DNA of 64,000 nucleotides, from contig RSEE01000009.1 in assembly GCA_003971905.1 (NCBI GenBank), positions 806,001 to 870,000 on the forward strand, given 5' to 3'. Source of the stretch: Moniliella sp. 'wahieum' (Eukaryota; Basidiomycota; Moniliellomycetes; Moniliellales; Moniliellaceae). The notes beneath the pieces are model-generated. The model searched no databases. It saw only the letters and a list, made by a program, of their open reading frames with translations, and was not told the DNA's origin. A program made the translations under genes and the position numbers. Every line of letters begins with the position of its first letter. The stretch's first letter is position 1. Positions 34,981 through 46,756 of this stretch are shown here, in pieces.

Positions 34981-35295
34981 TACGAGGAGACCACCGGGCC
35001 TACGGCCCGGTCCGCTGGGGCTTCGCCCCAGCTTGGTGCTTGGTGCTTGGTGCTTGCTCGCCACCTTAACCACCGTTCCGCCGGTCCACCGTTCCACCCC
35101 CGTCGCCACCGTAGCCACCTTAGCCACCGGTGCACCATTCCACCCTGGAACCCTTCCACGCTGGAGAGGCAAAATAATATCACCGATACTTGCTGGGGCT
35201 GGCACGCCCGGTGGGGCTTACGTGAGCGCGGCATCACACTTCTGTCACTCGGTAGTGGCCACACCGAACTTTTCCCATTTTGTATCAGATTTGTA

Positions 35296-36507
35296 TCTCT
35301 ATGTTGTGTGCATTCCATTGACAGAGCTTAAGGCTGGGACAGGGGGAACGCTACGTCTAAACCGAACCGTTCATCTTGCGGGGGTTACTTGGAAGCGCCA
35401 CCAAGATTAAGGGACCAGGGGGATCGCCAGGATATCAGGACCCTCCGGCTCACGCCATCCGGTCCCGTACCCTAGGAAGCGCGTGTGGACACGGAGGAAC
35501 GTGGTTGACATACGAGCGAGGAACCATTTCCACTGAGACTTAGTAGCCAACTCCTTCCAATGCGCAAACAACTTGCCCGCCGTCTTGGTGCCGTAGTATC
35601 CTCGCGTCGTCAAAACCAGGGGGAAAAACGGTTCTTGAGTGCGTCCCTGGTACTTGGCGTTCTTGTCGCATTCTGCTTGTTCAAGCAGCCGAAGCAGTTC
35701 CTTCTCCCGGCGTTCCAAAGGCGACGCAGTGCTCTCATGCACCCCCGCCGGTACGCGCTCTGCGCCTCCTGCGATCCCGTGTCGCGCAGCGTGTGGTCTA
35801 CCTCCATTCCGGTTCCTCCCAGTGCTCCGGGCCCCATCACGCGGTAATCGGTGCGCTGTGCCTTCCGTCCGCGCCTCGTCCCATCCTCTTCCTCCACCAT
35901 AGGTTCGTTGTGGACGTGGGTGTCGGGGATGGAGCGGAGGAGCTGGAGAATGGGCTCCGCACTGCCTCATGCAACGCACCAAACTTGGCCTGGGTGCGGG
36001 TGCAGGACATGATGTGCCAGCGAGGACATGACGCCGCACTTGCACATGCTGCGCGTGGTGCGGCACAGCGTGCGGAGCTGGAGACCAACCTGGACCTGCT
36101 GGTCAGAGAGCTTGAGGTACGGGACGGATGGAATAGCGGAGAGCCAGTTGTGGCTCAGCGGGTTGCTGCTCAACCACATGACGACCATCGGCAGCGTCCA
36201 GCTTCTGGAGCAGCTCCTGTCGACTTTGCTCCCACATCTCGCGGCAGCGCTGGCGTTGCTTCGTAAATGCGTTGGCCCTTGCCGTTTGCGGTCCCGAACG
36301 GTCAACATAAGTGGTAATAAGATAGTCGTTGACCTCGTTGGCCGCGGCACGGGCGTGGGGCGCAATATACGAGTAAAGCGGGCTGCCACATCCTCCCAGC
36401 CGAAGAGGCAGGCTCATGAGCATGTCGAAGTGGTCGTCCTTGGCACCTTGGGGATCCTCGTCGCCCCGGATCCGTCTGAACTCCGTACAGATGAAGGCAT
36501 CAATCTC
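35296..36507 (-). mobile_element. LINE with restriction-like endonuclease, 5'-truncated copy B
   Basis: Nearly identical to copy A over 1.2 kb (same thumb, zinc knuckle, endonuclease and 3' UTR), differing by scattered substitutions and small indels, so both are young. The endonuclease frame is open over a longer stretch here (HESTASPLERREKELLRLLE through the TTRGYYGTKTA block to FLGYGTGWRE). Its truncated 5' end joins the 3' terminus of copy C directly. Confidence 0.8.
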
Positions 36508-37020
36508 TGTGTGCATTCCATTGACAGAGCTTAAGGCTGGACAGGGGGAACGCTACGTCTAAACCGAACCGTTCATCTTGCGGGGGTTGTTTGGAAGCGC
36601 CACTAAGGTCAAGGGACCAGGGGGATTGCCAGGATATCAGGACCCTCCGGCTCTCGCCATCCGGTCCCGTACCCTAGGAAGCGCGTGTGGACACGGAGGA
36701 ACGTGGTTGACATCCGAGCGAGGAACCATTTCCACTGAGACTTAGTAGCCAACTCCTTCCATGCGCGAACAACTTGCCCGCCGTCTTGGTGCCGTAGTAT
36801 CCTCACGTCGTCAAAACCAGGGGGGGAAAAAACGGTTCTTGAGTGCGTCCCTTGGTACTTGGCGTTTTGTCGCATTCTGCTTGTTCAAGCAGCCGAAGCA
36901 GTTCCTTCTCCCGGCGTTCCAAAGGCGACGCAGTGCTCTCATGCACCCCCGCCGGTACGCGCTCTGCGCCTCCTGCGATCCCGTGTCGCGCAGCGTGTGG
37001 TCTACCTCCACTCCTGATCC
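36504..37020 (-). mobile_element. LINE, 5'-truncated copy C
   Basis: About 515 bp with the same 3' UTR and endonuclease end as copies A and B, head to tail with copy B. It stops at TCTACCTCCACTCC (37015), beyond which the sequence is unrelated. Confidence 0.8.
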
Positions 37021-38183
37021 TTAAACACAGCTTTGTTGAAAAAATGGAGGTGGCAGGAGTACTGGACACACCACTACTGATAAGATCGATGAGATATCAA
37101 CAATTAATGAGAAATGAGATCGGAGATTGCTACTCAGACTGAGTATGATATGGATCTGATCGGCCTATATGTCAGCGTGTTTTTGGATCAAGAAATATAT
37201 CGGCCTCTTCCTCCAAAAGCGAGGTGACCTACAGTATGGCAATCTTGTCCCTCTGAAGCTGAAGCTAGCGTGAAGCTTCAATTGAAGGCATGGGTCGCGG
37301 AGAGCTTCCGGCTTGTTGGGATGGAGGGGTGTTGAGGGCAGGCCGGGGCAGGCATTGGGCCGTCGAGATCGAAATGGCAGCAGCGGCGTTTTCCTGTATG
37401 TGGTCAAACGCCGGCTTGAATTTCCTCTGCTTTGTTGGCAAGACGGTGTAGGGGCCTGTCGGGGCACGTGACGCCAGTGGCACGTGGCATGTGACATGTG
37501 ACATGTGACGGTGCACCTGAAAGCCCGAACTTAAACGCCGAGCTGGCAAAGGCTAGACAGGGCTGCACAGGCACTGGCGCTGCGGCTGATCTTGCAACTT
37601 TGAACACTGCAGGCCAAGGCGAGCCGCCGCGAGGCCGGGCAGCGTCGGGCAGGGCAACAGGGGAACCTGGGCCAGCGGCCAGCGCCAAGCGGTCCAGTGC
37701 CCTGGAAGACCCAGCCCAGTGCAGAGCACGCCGCAAGGCGTGACAACCATTAATCGCCGTGGCCAGTGGCAGTGGCATGGCGCAGCGTGAGAGCGGCGGC
37801 GGCTGGCCACTGGAAGCCTCGTGTTGTGTTTCGCCGCCTACCGCTTTTGAAAGTGGCCAGCATGACACTCCTGCATGGGCAGCCTCCCGTGCTCGATAAC
37901 ATGGACGTGTGACGGTCACGCATGCCCTCTCCAACCCTACTCCTGCCCTCTCTACTGGTCCCGTGCTGGGCGTTGGCGTGTGGATCACGTCAGGCCCAGG
38001 CACTCAGGTTGCTGGCCAGCGTCCGCCGGCCTTTGCGTCCGGCACAACGCCGGTGTGGCACCGGGCCGACGCCGGTGGCTCCCTTCGTGACGCGTGAGCA
38101 ATGCGTGATAACGCCGCCCGAGTGCATGCATGGTCCATGCACGCCGTTTGCTGCCTGTCTTCTTCGTCCGGCTTCTCCGCTAC
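37021..38183. other. intergenic upstream of peroxiredoxin gene
   Basis: No gene supported. A GGCATGTGACATGTGACATGTGAC array lies at about 37485-37510. Overlapping frames in the GC-rich 37.5-38.1 kb stretch have no motifs. Confidence 0.5.
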
Positions 38184-38190
38184 TATAAAA
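38184..38190 (+). promoter_or_regulatory. TATA box of peroxiredoxin gene
   Basis: TATAAAA lies 63 bp before the ATG and is followed by a CT-rich leader. Confidence 0.7.
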
Positions 38191-38252
38191 ACGTGCTCGC
38201 CTCGGCCTGAGCTCCGGTTCTCCTCACCCACAGCCTCTTCTCCTTCTTCACC

Positions 38253-38909
38253 ATGCCTCTTGTTGGTTCCAAGGCCCCCCTCTTCACCAAGGCTGCTGTC
38301 ATTGACGGCCAGATCTCGGAGGTCTCTCTCGAGAAGAACCTCAAGGCCGGCAAGTGGACCGTGCTCTCGGTATGTCCACTTCTATCCCGCCTCGGTCCTT
38401 GTGGGTATGCTTGCTGACCCGCCATGGCACTTCGTTCCCAGTTCTACCCCTGGCCTACACCTTCGTGTGCCCCACCGAGATGTGAGCTACGGTGCGGAGG
38501 GCAAGGCGTTCAAGGACCTGAACGCTGAGCTCCTGTACGCCTCGACCGACTCGGAGTTCACCCAGCTCGCCTGGGACCAGGCCAAGACCTCGGACGGTGG
38601 CCTGGGTGGCGTGTCGAAGAACGTGGCTCTGGTGGCCGACACGAACCACAGCCTGTCGCGCGACTACGACGTGCTTCTCCCTGACCAGGGCGTTGCGCTG
38701 CGTGGCACCTTTATCATTGACCCGCAAGGCATCATCCAGCATGCCACCATCAACAACGCCCCCGTTGGCCGCAACGTGCAGGAGACCCTCCGTCTGCTGG
38801 AGGCGTTCCAGTTCACTGCCGAGCACGGCGAGGTCTGCCCTGCCGGTTGGCAGAAGGCGCGGACACCATCGACACCAAGAACGCCACGGCCTACTTCTCG
38901 AAGCACTAA
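38253..38909 (+). CDS. TSA1: typical 2-Cys peroxiredoxin (thioredoxin peroxidase)
   Basis: Cytosolic peroxidase that reduces H2O2 and alkyl peroxides with thioredoxin. MPLVGSKAPLFTKAAVIDG opens at 38253. An intron at 38370-38441 (72 nt, branch GCTGAC) is followed by FYPLAYTFVCPTE with the peroxidatic Cys, RGTFIIDPQG, GRNVQETLRLLEAFQF and HGEVCPAGW with the resolving Cys. GGLG (in TSDGGLGGVS) and the C-terminal Tyr-Phe (AYFSKH) are the motif pair linked to hyperoxidation sensitivity. About 195 codons, normal for the family. One-base losses occur just after the intron (FYPLAY), at the Glu after the catalytic Cys, and near 38858 (WQKGADTI). Their place in short homopolymers suggests assembly error. 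Symbol given by family, not proven orthology. Confidence 0.92.
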
Positions 38910-39879
38910 GCTGCTCTTGTAACTTGGCTCTGCTGCTCCTATTTCCTGACCTGAATTTGCACGTGGTCACTGTACCTTTTATATCGGTTGGGTTATCTGT
39001 AGTTGCTGCGCAATCGGATAGCTGCACAAGGTGAAACCTTCCCGGGATGTGGCTATTGAGCCGTCAGGACATGGATCCTGAGAATACGCAGAGCCAGTTG
39101 AACCTTTCTATTAGACATCGGCAGTGCTCATTTCTAAGGACTACTTTTATGTTGCGGCGTTGAGGAATGCGTATTATGCCTATAGTACTAGTTGGTCGTA
39201 GAACACCACACGGAACTCACTCAACCCCATACTGTGCACAGGGAGCGTAGCCCCGTTTCCTTCCTCCTTTCTCTGAGCTCGAGTCGCCTTTGTCACCTTG
39301 CCACTGCCACGTTCTCGCTCTACTCATAACCTCGTTCCCACTGATTGCTACCGTCGGATTCGTTCTCTAGCTTGAAGGCTGTGCGTGGAATAGGCGCTCG
39401 GCATCCACAGCGCAACATATCCTCATTACGAGGGCGAGGCCGCGCAAATTCTTTGTAGAAATTGGTGCCCACCCTGAGTGTGCTTTTCTGACAATCCGAG
39501 AGAGAGAAACAGGCCGGTAGTGTGCTTGGCCATTTCTTTAATGGCAGCTCAAGACCTGTTATGCCGTAAAGGCCTGAAGACCACTTGACCCTTCTGATTA
39601 TCGATGCCAGTGGCACAATGCAGAAGTCCACGATGGTTGAGATACCGATCATAGCCTCCAGAAAACCCAATCAGCAGGGTGCACCATATGGATTCAAGTA
39701 TCGAGTTGGAGCGAAGAGGAAGAGAAAAACGGGAGGGGGGGGGGGTCGAGAGAGGCGAGAGACATGCGGGGACAGGAAGGTATGCGCGTGTGTGTTACCT
39801 ACCATGGCTTTCTGTCGCCTTGAGACGAGTACAAAATGTGGCATGAAGAGAAAGCCGGGGGAGAAGAGAACAGAAAAGA
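38910..39879. other. intergenic; one unexplained open frame
   Basis: A minus-strand frame at 39320-39670 (116 codons, with ISTIVDFCIVPLASIIRR and WSSGLYGITGLELPLKKW) has fairly natural composition but no known motif. It may be a relic of a mobile element or gene. Nothing else was seen. Confidence 0.4.
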
Positions 39880-40143
39880 GAAAGTGTTAGAGGGTACTGC
39901 TAGGGTTCTCCTGCGCGGCCCTTAATAGATCGGTGACGCTCGCTTAGCCGAGCGGAAGAGTTCCGGTCGCAGGCCGCGCACGCCCTGCTCGCTCCATCTC
40001 CCTTCTCTCTCTCCTTTCTCCTTCCCTTCAGAGACGTTGCTTGAAGACTTGTGGCTCACCACTTTGCCTTCACGCCTTGTCTGAAGGCTTTGCAGCTGAT
40101 CCATAGGATCGCGAGTGCTCCCAAGTCGCACCCTAGCAGAAAG
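39880..40143. mobile_element. solo LTR, family 1, copy 3
   Basis: The element runs 39885-40138 (254 bp), TGTTAG...CTAGCA, with identical 5-bp flanks GAAAG (39880-39884 and 40139-40143). This is the plain form of the family-1 LTR without duplication or nested insertion. It is very similar to the other two, so insertion was probably recent. Confidence 0.88.
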
Positions 40144-41784
40144 GAAGAGAGATTAATACCTCAATTTACTACAACTAGTGTGATGACACTAGATTCCCGC
40201 TGTGGCGGGAAAGGCAAGCCAAACCCCAAAATAACGGGCGGCTACCGTTCTCTGTTGTGACGCGGGGGGTTAATGAAGATAGGTTACCACGCTAGCGTCG
40301 TAGCCGCAACAGCCCCCCCCCTGTGCTTTGCCCTACGGCCCGATGTTGTCATGCGGTAGCCTCGGGGTGTATTAACCCGTCCCCCCTGTAATGTTATACG
40401 GGGGTACAAAACCCTTTGGACGGCCAATGGGACCTACGCACATTACTGGATTCCGTCTGATCCCGCCTGATGCCATACGAGGTCGAGTGTGCTATAGCAC
40501 GGCCACGTAACCGCGTTACCCCCTAGTACATGGACCCCCTTTCGACGGGTCTTGACGACCTATGCACGCTGCTCTCCTCCTCGGAAAGTCTCTCCCTTCT
40601 TGCCTCAATATCCCTGCTCGGCTCGATCTCGATAAAAAGCGGTCATATACCGCCCTTCTCCTTCTTCCCGAATATCCCAAGAACGACGGCAATGCTGTTC
40701 ACCAATGGGGGGAAGAGCACGTCTTCAAACTTTCCACAAGTGTCGAGAGGCTGTCAAATCGAGTACTTCTCAACACTCTCGCTCCTCTTCCTTCTATATA
40801 GGATCGAGCGAGAGAATGGGTATACCTGCCGCGCACTTGCCTCCTGACGCCAACTTAAGCGTGTGGTCCCCGATTTATTATCTTCGTAAACTTGGTCTCA
40901 AAGGGGGAATGCCGTAGTCTAGCGCATCTTGCACCATTTTCAACGGCACTTTACCGTTTTCGTGTCTCGCCCTTTTCCTCCTCTCTGCCCTTCTGCTTTT
41001 TTCTCCCTGTTTCTCCTACTCCTCGCGATCTTATATTTCTTTCTCTCCATGAATGAAGATTGCTACATTCTCTCCAGCCTTGCCTGAGGAATCTCTCTAG
41101 TCTCCCTCGTTGTAGTCTCCGATGCGTTCCTTTATGGAAGGTACTGATTCTGATTGGTGTATGGTTTTGGTCTAGGACCACAGATAAGGGGGGGGGCACA
41201 CAGGTTTTTTGGAAGTAGAGAGAGGAGAGAACCACAAGTTCGCCTGTGACCGGTGTTACCCCTATCCTTGGTGTCCCTCCTCTCCCTCAAACATTTGTTT
41301 CCCTTTCCAGCACCATAGGGAATGGTGTCTTTCTGCATTCTTCCCTTCTTTGGCCCCCACTTTCAGGCTTTGGCACTTGGCCCCAAGCGAAGAGCTTATG
41401 GCCAGCCTAGCGGGTATCAATATACGGCGAACGCAGCGTGTGACGGTGATGGGTGAGGCTGGGCCTGAGGCCGGGTGCGGAGAGGTGGAACGGGGCCCCT
41501 AGGAAAGTAGACAGTGCACCAACGTTTCAAAATCGGAGCTGCCTGCTGCTACTGCTGCCGCTGCGGGCCCCTCGGCTGCGCTACCATCCCCTCCCCCACG
41601 GCCCGCACATGCGCCCCGCCCCTGCTGCGCTGCTGCGCCGCCCCCTGCCCCCCCGTCGCCGCCGCCCCCGCTGGCCACGTCTCTGCAGCCCCCGCCACCG
41701 CCGCCCCCGTCGCCCGCGCCCGCCTCTCGCTGCCAGGCTCGGCAGACCCCGTGGCCACCCAGCCGCCTCACCCACTCCCGCTCC
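40144..41784. other. intergenic; weak coding traces
   Basis: A pair of overlapping plus-strand frames at 40562-40917 (RLDLDKKRSYTALLLLPEYP, then PAAHLPPDANLSVWSPIYYL) look mildly protein-like but have no recognised domain. 41.5-41.78 kb is an extremely GC/Pro-Ala-rich leader of the next gene. No RNA or mobile element is recognised. Confidence 0.4.
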
Positions 41785-44700
41785 ATGGGCGACCTCTCCT
41801 CCGACGCCGCCCTTCGCTCCTTCGGCAGCGGCATCGGTTTGGGCATCGATCTTGGCGAGGCAGACCAAGACGCCGACGAGCCTTGCCGCTGGACGTCGGC
41901 CTGCCCAAATCCCAAGCCTTTGTGCCAACTGCTGCTGTCCCCCCTGGCGGACAACAGGTGTGTGGCTGAATGCGAATGCCTTGTGTAGAAGCAACCAAAG
42001 GCGACTCTGTTTCTTTCCCCTCTAGCACCACCTGATTCCATCTCCGTTGCCGCACCCATTCATCCGCCAAACCCACCCACGCGTGCTCCCAGCCTCGAGG
42101 ATGCAATTGCGCTCTTACGCCAGATCCCTGTGTCGCGGGAAGCCACCCCCCACCCACTGACCTCCAGGAAACCATTGGGGTGGGACACGCCATCTGCGAT
42201 GGCCTTGGACGCCCAACCCGCTTCGCTCGACGCCTGTGAAACCAAGTCCACCGCCGCCATCGGAGACACCACTAACGACGGCGAAGTCTCCCCCGTCCGA
42301 AGTGTCCGGCGTGACCTACCTGGTCTGAGGGACGGGGAGGCTGCGGAGCGGCGTGCCTCTCTCCGCTCTTTATCGGTCCGTTCGGGACGTTGTCTGAGCT
42401 TTGGGTTTCCAACGGGGCATACCTGGGTTCGGCCCAAACCGCCCGCGCGCGCCAGGGGGAACCAGGAGGAGGGGAGCCTACGTGGCGGGGAGAGCGTCGC
42501 CTCGGGCTCAGAACCTCCTCAGTCCCCTCAGTTGTCCCAAGCTCTCAACCGAAGAAGATTGGTCCTCGTCGGCCGCTGCCTAACCCGACGGCGCCAGCCG
42601 CTCAACCACCCTCAGGCAGCTGTTCAGCCCCAGCTCACCTACCCTCTCAACCAGCACCTTTTCGAACGCTTCCATCAACCACTCACCAACTGCTCATCCA
42701 GCTTCTCACTTAACCGGCCAACAAACCAGGAGCCGTCTGCCCCGTTTCGCTCGTTCCCCTCCATCTGGAAAGGATGTCTTGAATCGTTTGGGCAAGACAG
42801 GTGGCACAGCACCCCCCAAATCGGATGCACCGCTGAAACACCACTCTCCTCCACCTCGACTACGCCCTCCCGCACTCGGCCCGACCGATTCAGGACAAAT
42901 GCGGTCCAGCGGGTCTTTCACTCCGTCCGAATCAGCTTCGACTCTGGCCGGAGGTTCGCCCGTACGGCTGTCGTTTCTCCTCGCTTCCTCGGTCGCAAAC
43001 GGTGCCAGAACGGTTACACAGTTGACCCGCACCGAATCACCCGTTCCCGGTGCTGGCTCTGGATCTGCCAAAGCAGCTGCCCTCCTTCTCTCCCCCACAC
43101 GGCGGCGTGGACTTCCGCTGAAGAGCGTTTGCGCTCGCTCCAAAACGAGCGACCCAGCATACCGACTACCTTACAACCCCCTCTAACTGCGTCTATGGTG
43201 ACCGTCCCACCATCTTTGGAAAGCAAGTCATCTCGCGCCGACGTGCCGGCGGACGGGCCCAGCACAACGCAAGGCCCCCCCGGCACAGCGCAACCACCCA
43301 CTCGCCCCGATTGCCCATGGCTACTAGCTCTGAGGCCCGAACTTCGTTTGCCTCGCCATCGAGCACGGTGCGGCCATACGAGACCAGTTCCAAGTCGACC
43401 CAATGCCCTAGTCCTGTGGTGCAGGAGTTCGAGGTGCCCACTGCATATGTGCTCCCGCCCCACAGGAACCAGCTGCCGGAATGACTGTTGACCGTTCCAT
43501 CTCGCTGTCGCCCCAGCCCCGTCCCGTCTCTTCTGCTCGTCAACCATCGCCCAGTCCTGTTTCCCCTCCTGCTCGTCGACGGGCCTATTCGCCCGATTCG
43601 TCGTTCATGACTGTTGCAAGTTCTCCCCCCCCTCGACAATCTAGCCGGCCTATATCCAACATGGCATCTTCCTCCTTCTCAGCCGCCCACCAGGCTGTCA
43701 CCAACGCCGGCGCCAATGCCGAGGCGAAGGCCACCAAGCCCCGGAAGAGTCTACAAAAATTAGCTCCCGGCTCGGTCTCTGCCGGATCAGACACCTGCAA
43801 ACTAACGGTGACAATAGCCATTCGGACGCAACAGACAAAAGCGCTCTCCACCCATCCCCTGTTCGGGCGGCGAACAAGGCTTCATTGTGGCCGCCAGCCA
43901 GCAAGCCAAACGTGGCCTCTATCGAGGCTCAACCCAAGATGAGGTCGCCCACCGCCAAAGGAACCGTTGACGCTACCAGGCCCAACGGGAATAACGGGAA
44001 GGTTGAGCTAGGCGAGTTGGGCTTGCCCCAAAGTGCCCGCCCCCTGAGCATACGCGCTTCTCCCGTTGGTATCAGTCCTTTCCCCAGTGCCCAGACGTCA
44101 AAGAAAGGAGCGTTGGAGACTACCGGGCCTACAGGGAAGATCGAGTCGGGCGATGCTCGGCTTACTAGCATACCCCCTTCCCCGGCGGGCACCACCTCTT
44201 TCCTCAGTGCCAAGTCGCCAGCTTCGTCCACCGCAAGTCGGGATGCGTACATTATCTTTGATCAACCGGCCAAGGGATCGCCATGTCCCCTACGTCCCGT
44301 CCACGGACCAATCGGCGGCACCTGCGCTGACATCAACGGGGTCACCGACCAAAGCCTCTGCCAAGGCGGATCCGGCAGCGCTGTTTGGGGTCCGATTACG
44401 CGCCGTCCCTCGCCCCTCTGCTCCGTCGGCCCTCCTGCACCCAAGTCAGCTTTGTCGAGTGTCCCCCCACCTCGCCAGAAGCCGAGGTCGCCCAAGGAGG
44501 AGGTGGTGGAGCAGCAGAGCGAGCACGGCGACACCACCGTGGTACGCATCACTCGTGCCTCGGCCTTTGATGGCTTGAGCAAAAACAAGATCTACGGAGG
44601 ATCGCAGCCTTCGTGTCGTCTGCCTCTCCCGGGTCGTTGTTTGGGGTAGCGTTGCGTTCGGCCCAACCGAGTCCTGCCCCGCCCAGCACGGTGACGCGAC

Positions 44701-45416
44701 CCAGTGCGCTGGCGGCCCCCATCTCTGGCCCGGATGGCTCCGTACCACTTCCTCCACCTTATCTTCCGTGTCGGGCGAGTCGGCAGCGAGTCCGAGCCCA
44801 TCGAATGCCCATTCGGACCAACGCTCGCTCGTCTTTCAAACCCCGCGTGAGGAGCCCTACCAGCACCCTCGAAAAGGTGCTGGTCCCTGTTTCGTCCTCC
44901 TCTGCCTCAATTGCCCGAAGAGGCTACCCCGGCGTCTACCCCCGCCAAGTCGCCGGTTGGTTTACTGCGTCGCTCCCCGTGCGCGGACGAGGAGATAGGG
45001 AGACGGCAGCGGTCACGCCCACGGCGCTCGACTCGCCCATTGCATTGACAGCACCATCTTCTCCTGCTGCTCGACCGCCGTCGTTCGCCCCTGGCTCGCC
45101 TAGTGCTTGTTCCACCAGCGACCGCTCCTCCGCGGGAGACACTCAGACGGGCCCGCGTCCTCTAGTACGCATGGCAGCAGCGCCTCCTCCGCCTTTGCCT
45201 TTTCTCCCCCCACTCCGCTGGCCGAGCTGAGCCCGGCTGGCTCCGGCGTGTGCGCCGCCGACGCGCTTGTCGGCCAGCCCAAGCAAGCTCTCCGCCCCGT
45301 CGACCACCAGCACCGCGGCCTCGCTCGACGCAGCAGCCGAGGCGATGGCGGATGTGGAGGCGGCAATGGGCGCGCTAAGGGTCGCGCTGACGGCGGCGGG
45401 GGCGAGTTTCCGGTAA
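41785..45416 (+). CDS. large Ser/Pro-rich protein of unknown function
   Basis: Not recognised. The ATG at 41785 opens MGDLSSDAALRSFGSGIGLG, followed by an acidic stretch and an intron at 41958-42025 (68 nt). Exon 2 has a short ordered motif SLEDAIALLRQIPVSREATP and then almost 1,000 residues of Ser/Pro/Ala/Arg low complexity, with basic-Ser clusters typical of phosphorylated scaffold or polarity proteins. Near the end a more ordered segment reads DTTVVRITRASAFDGLSKNK, and the last residues form an amphipathic helix (DAAAEAMADVEAAMGALRVAL) to the stop at 45414-45416. The coding frame changes repeatedly (near 42030, 42500, 43180, 43900, 44600, 45200), so the exact chain is uncertain. A similar Ser/Pro-rich gene lies at 62.5 kb. 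Confidence 0.5.
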
Positions 45417-46070
45417 CCGGTAACCCCACTTGTCTGACTATCTGACGGACCGTCTGACGGCCTGTCTGTCTGTTGTTTCCCCCTTGGCGCCCAGAGAGGC
45501 TCAGCGCTAAAAGCTAAAACCCATGGTAGCTGCATGTTATACCTTGCCGTTCAGATTCCCTGCACCTATTTTGTTTGTTCTTTGTGTTTTGCTTTGGTTG
45601 GCTTTGGCTTGGGGTAGGTTTGGTGCGTGCCAGTATGACAGACGGTCGACCAGCGGAAGTGGGGTGCCAACCCTAGCCGGCCTGGGGACCGGCTGCCTGA
45701 CCAGTGTGTAGTGACCCCATGGATGATGTCCGATGGCGACGAACCGGCCCATTGCCCGGCCCGAGCCGTCCCGAAGACTTGCGCCGTGCGTGTCTGTCGA
45801 CTGGGCGGGGGGCGGCGGTGGGGCGCCGGGCGCAGGGCCAGTGTGCGATTAATAATTGCTTAGCGGGGGCGGGGGGCACCTAACGATTCGCTGACGCAGA
45901 GCAGAAGCAGAAGCAGAAGCAGGGCACGCCCCGCCCCGCTGGTCGGCTGGGTTGCCTCGAGGTGGGTTGGGTAAGCCAACGGATGCATTCAGCTTCTTGG
46001 GTGGGCTCGGCGGCGCAGCTGGCACGTTTGGTCGCTTCTCGACCCACCCACCTCCTGCTCTGTGTGCGCC
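45417..46070. other. intergenic; small GCAGAA microsatellite
   Basis: (AGAAGC)n occurs at about 45899-45921. Otherwise no gene, RNA or repeat was recognised. The right part should be the promoter of SDH4. Confidence 0.5.
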
Positions 46071-46756
46071 ATGCTCGTCAAGGCTCCTCTCCGCTTGACC
46101 TCGCTCGCCACCCAGCCCCACCTCCGCCTTCTGGCCGGCGGGTCGTCCCGCTCGTTTGCTACGTGTGCGTACTCCTCTTCTTGGCGCCCTGTGCTGCATC
46201 GCGCGTGCGTGGGACCGATGCTCCCTGGCCGTGGCAGTGGTGCTGACTTGTGTGTGTTTTGTGGTGCTGCAGCGGCGTACCGCCAAGTCCAGGCCAGCCA
46301 AGTCCAGCCCGTCCTACATCAAGGGCACGGTGAACGAGCCGACTGAGTACCCGCCTTCGAACGCCGCGCATGGCTCGTACGAGTGGACGTTTGAGCGGGT
46401 GGTGGCCCTGTCGCTCGTGCCGCTGATTTCGGCATCGACAGTGAAGCATGGCGCATCGGGTGCGCTGGATGGCGCGCTGGCTTTGGGGCTGATCATTCAC
46501 TCGCACTACGGTGTGAGCCAGGTGCTGTTTGACTACTTCCCCAAGCGCAAGACGCCCAAGCTGGCCGCCTTGTTGACCTGGACCTGGCGCGCCACCTCGG
46601 CCGCCGCGCTGTACGGCCTGTATGGTACGTTGTCCCTCTCTTGGTGTGAGGTCGTCGACCCAATCTGACATGTGTTTGCGTTTGCGTTGCTGCTCAGAAC
46701 TCAACACCAACGACATTGGCCTGACGGAGACGATTGCGCGTGCGTGGACGGCGTAA
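46071..46756 (+). CDS. SDH4: succinate dehydrogenase membrane anchor subunit CybS
   Basis: Complex II anchor in the mitochondrial inner membrane, which carries ubiquinone-binding residues and a haem ligand. The ATG at 46071 gives a mitochondrial presequence (MLVKAPLRLTSLATQPHLRL) ending near SRSFAT. A first intron of roughly 110 nt ends at 46272 (GTGCTGCAG); its donor around 46161-46166 is ambiguous by a few bases. Exon 2 shows YEWTFERVVALSLVPLISAS, VKHGASGALDGALALGL, the conserved HSHYGVSQVLFDYF and KRKTPKLAAL. Intron 2 at 46625-46697 (73 nt) splits LYG|ELNTNDIGLTETIARAW at a canonical position; the stop is at 46754-46756. About 165-170 codons, three membrane helices, no disruption. Confidence 0.93.

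Larger units (their letters stand above)
34549..35187. repeat. foldback pair of a double-hairpin repeat
   Basis: Left arm 34549-34645 and right arm 34985-35187 are inverted copies sharing the outer ATCGGTGATATTATTT, an inner GGTGGC-rich minisatellite and a core of two adjacent GC hairpins. The hairpins are GCTGGGGC-TTC-GCCCCAGC (8-bp stem) and CCGGGCC-TAC-GGCCCGG (7-bp stem, one mismatch in the left arm). The inner ends both read GGTGGTCTCCT. The arms differ in length only through the number of GGTGGC units. The spacer (34646-34984) contains two palindromic oligomer arrays. Family unknown; it could be a foldback transposon or two opposite insertions of a small repeat. Confidence 0.7.
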
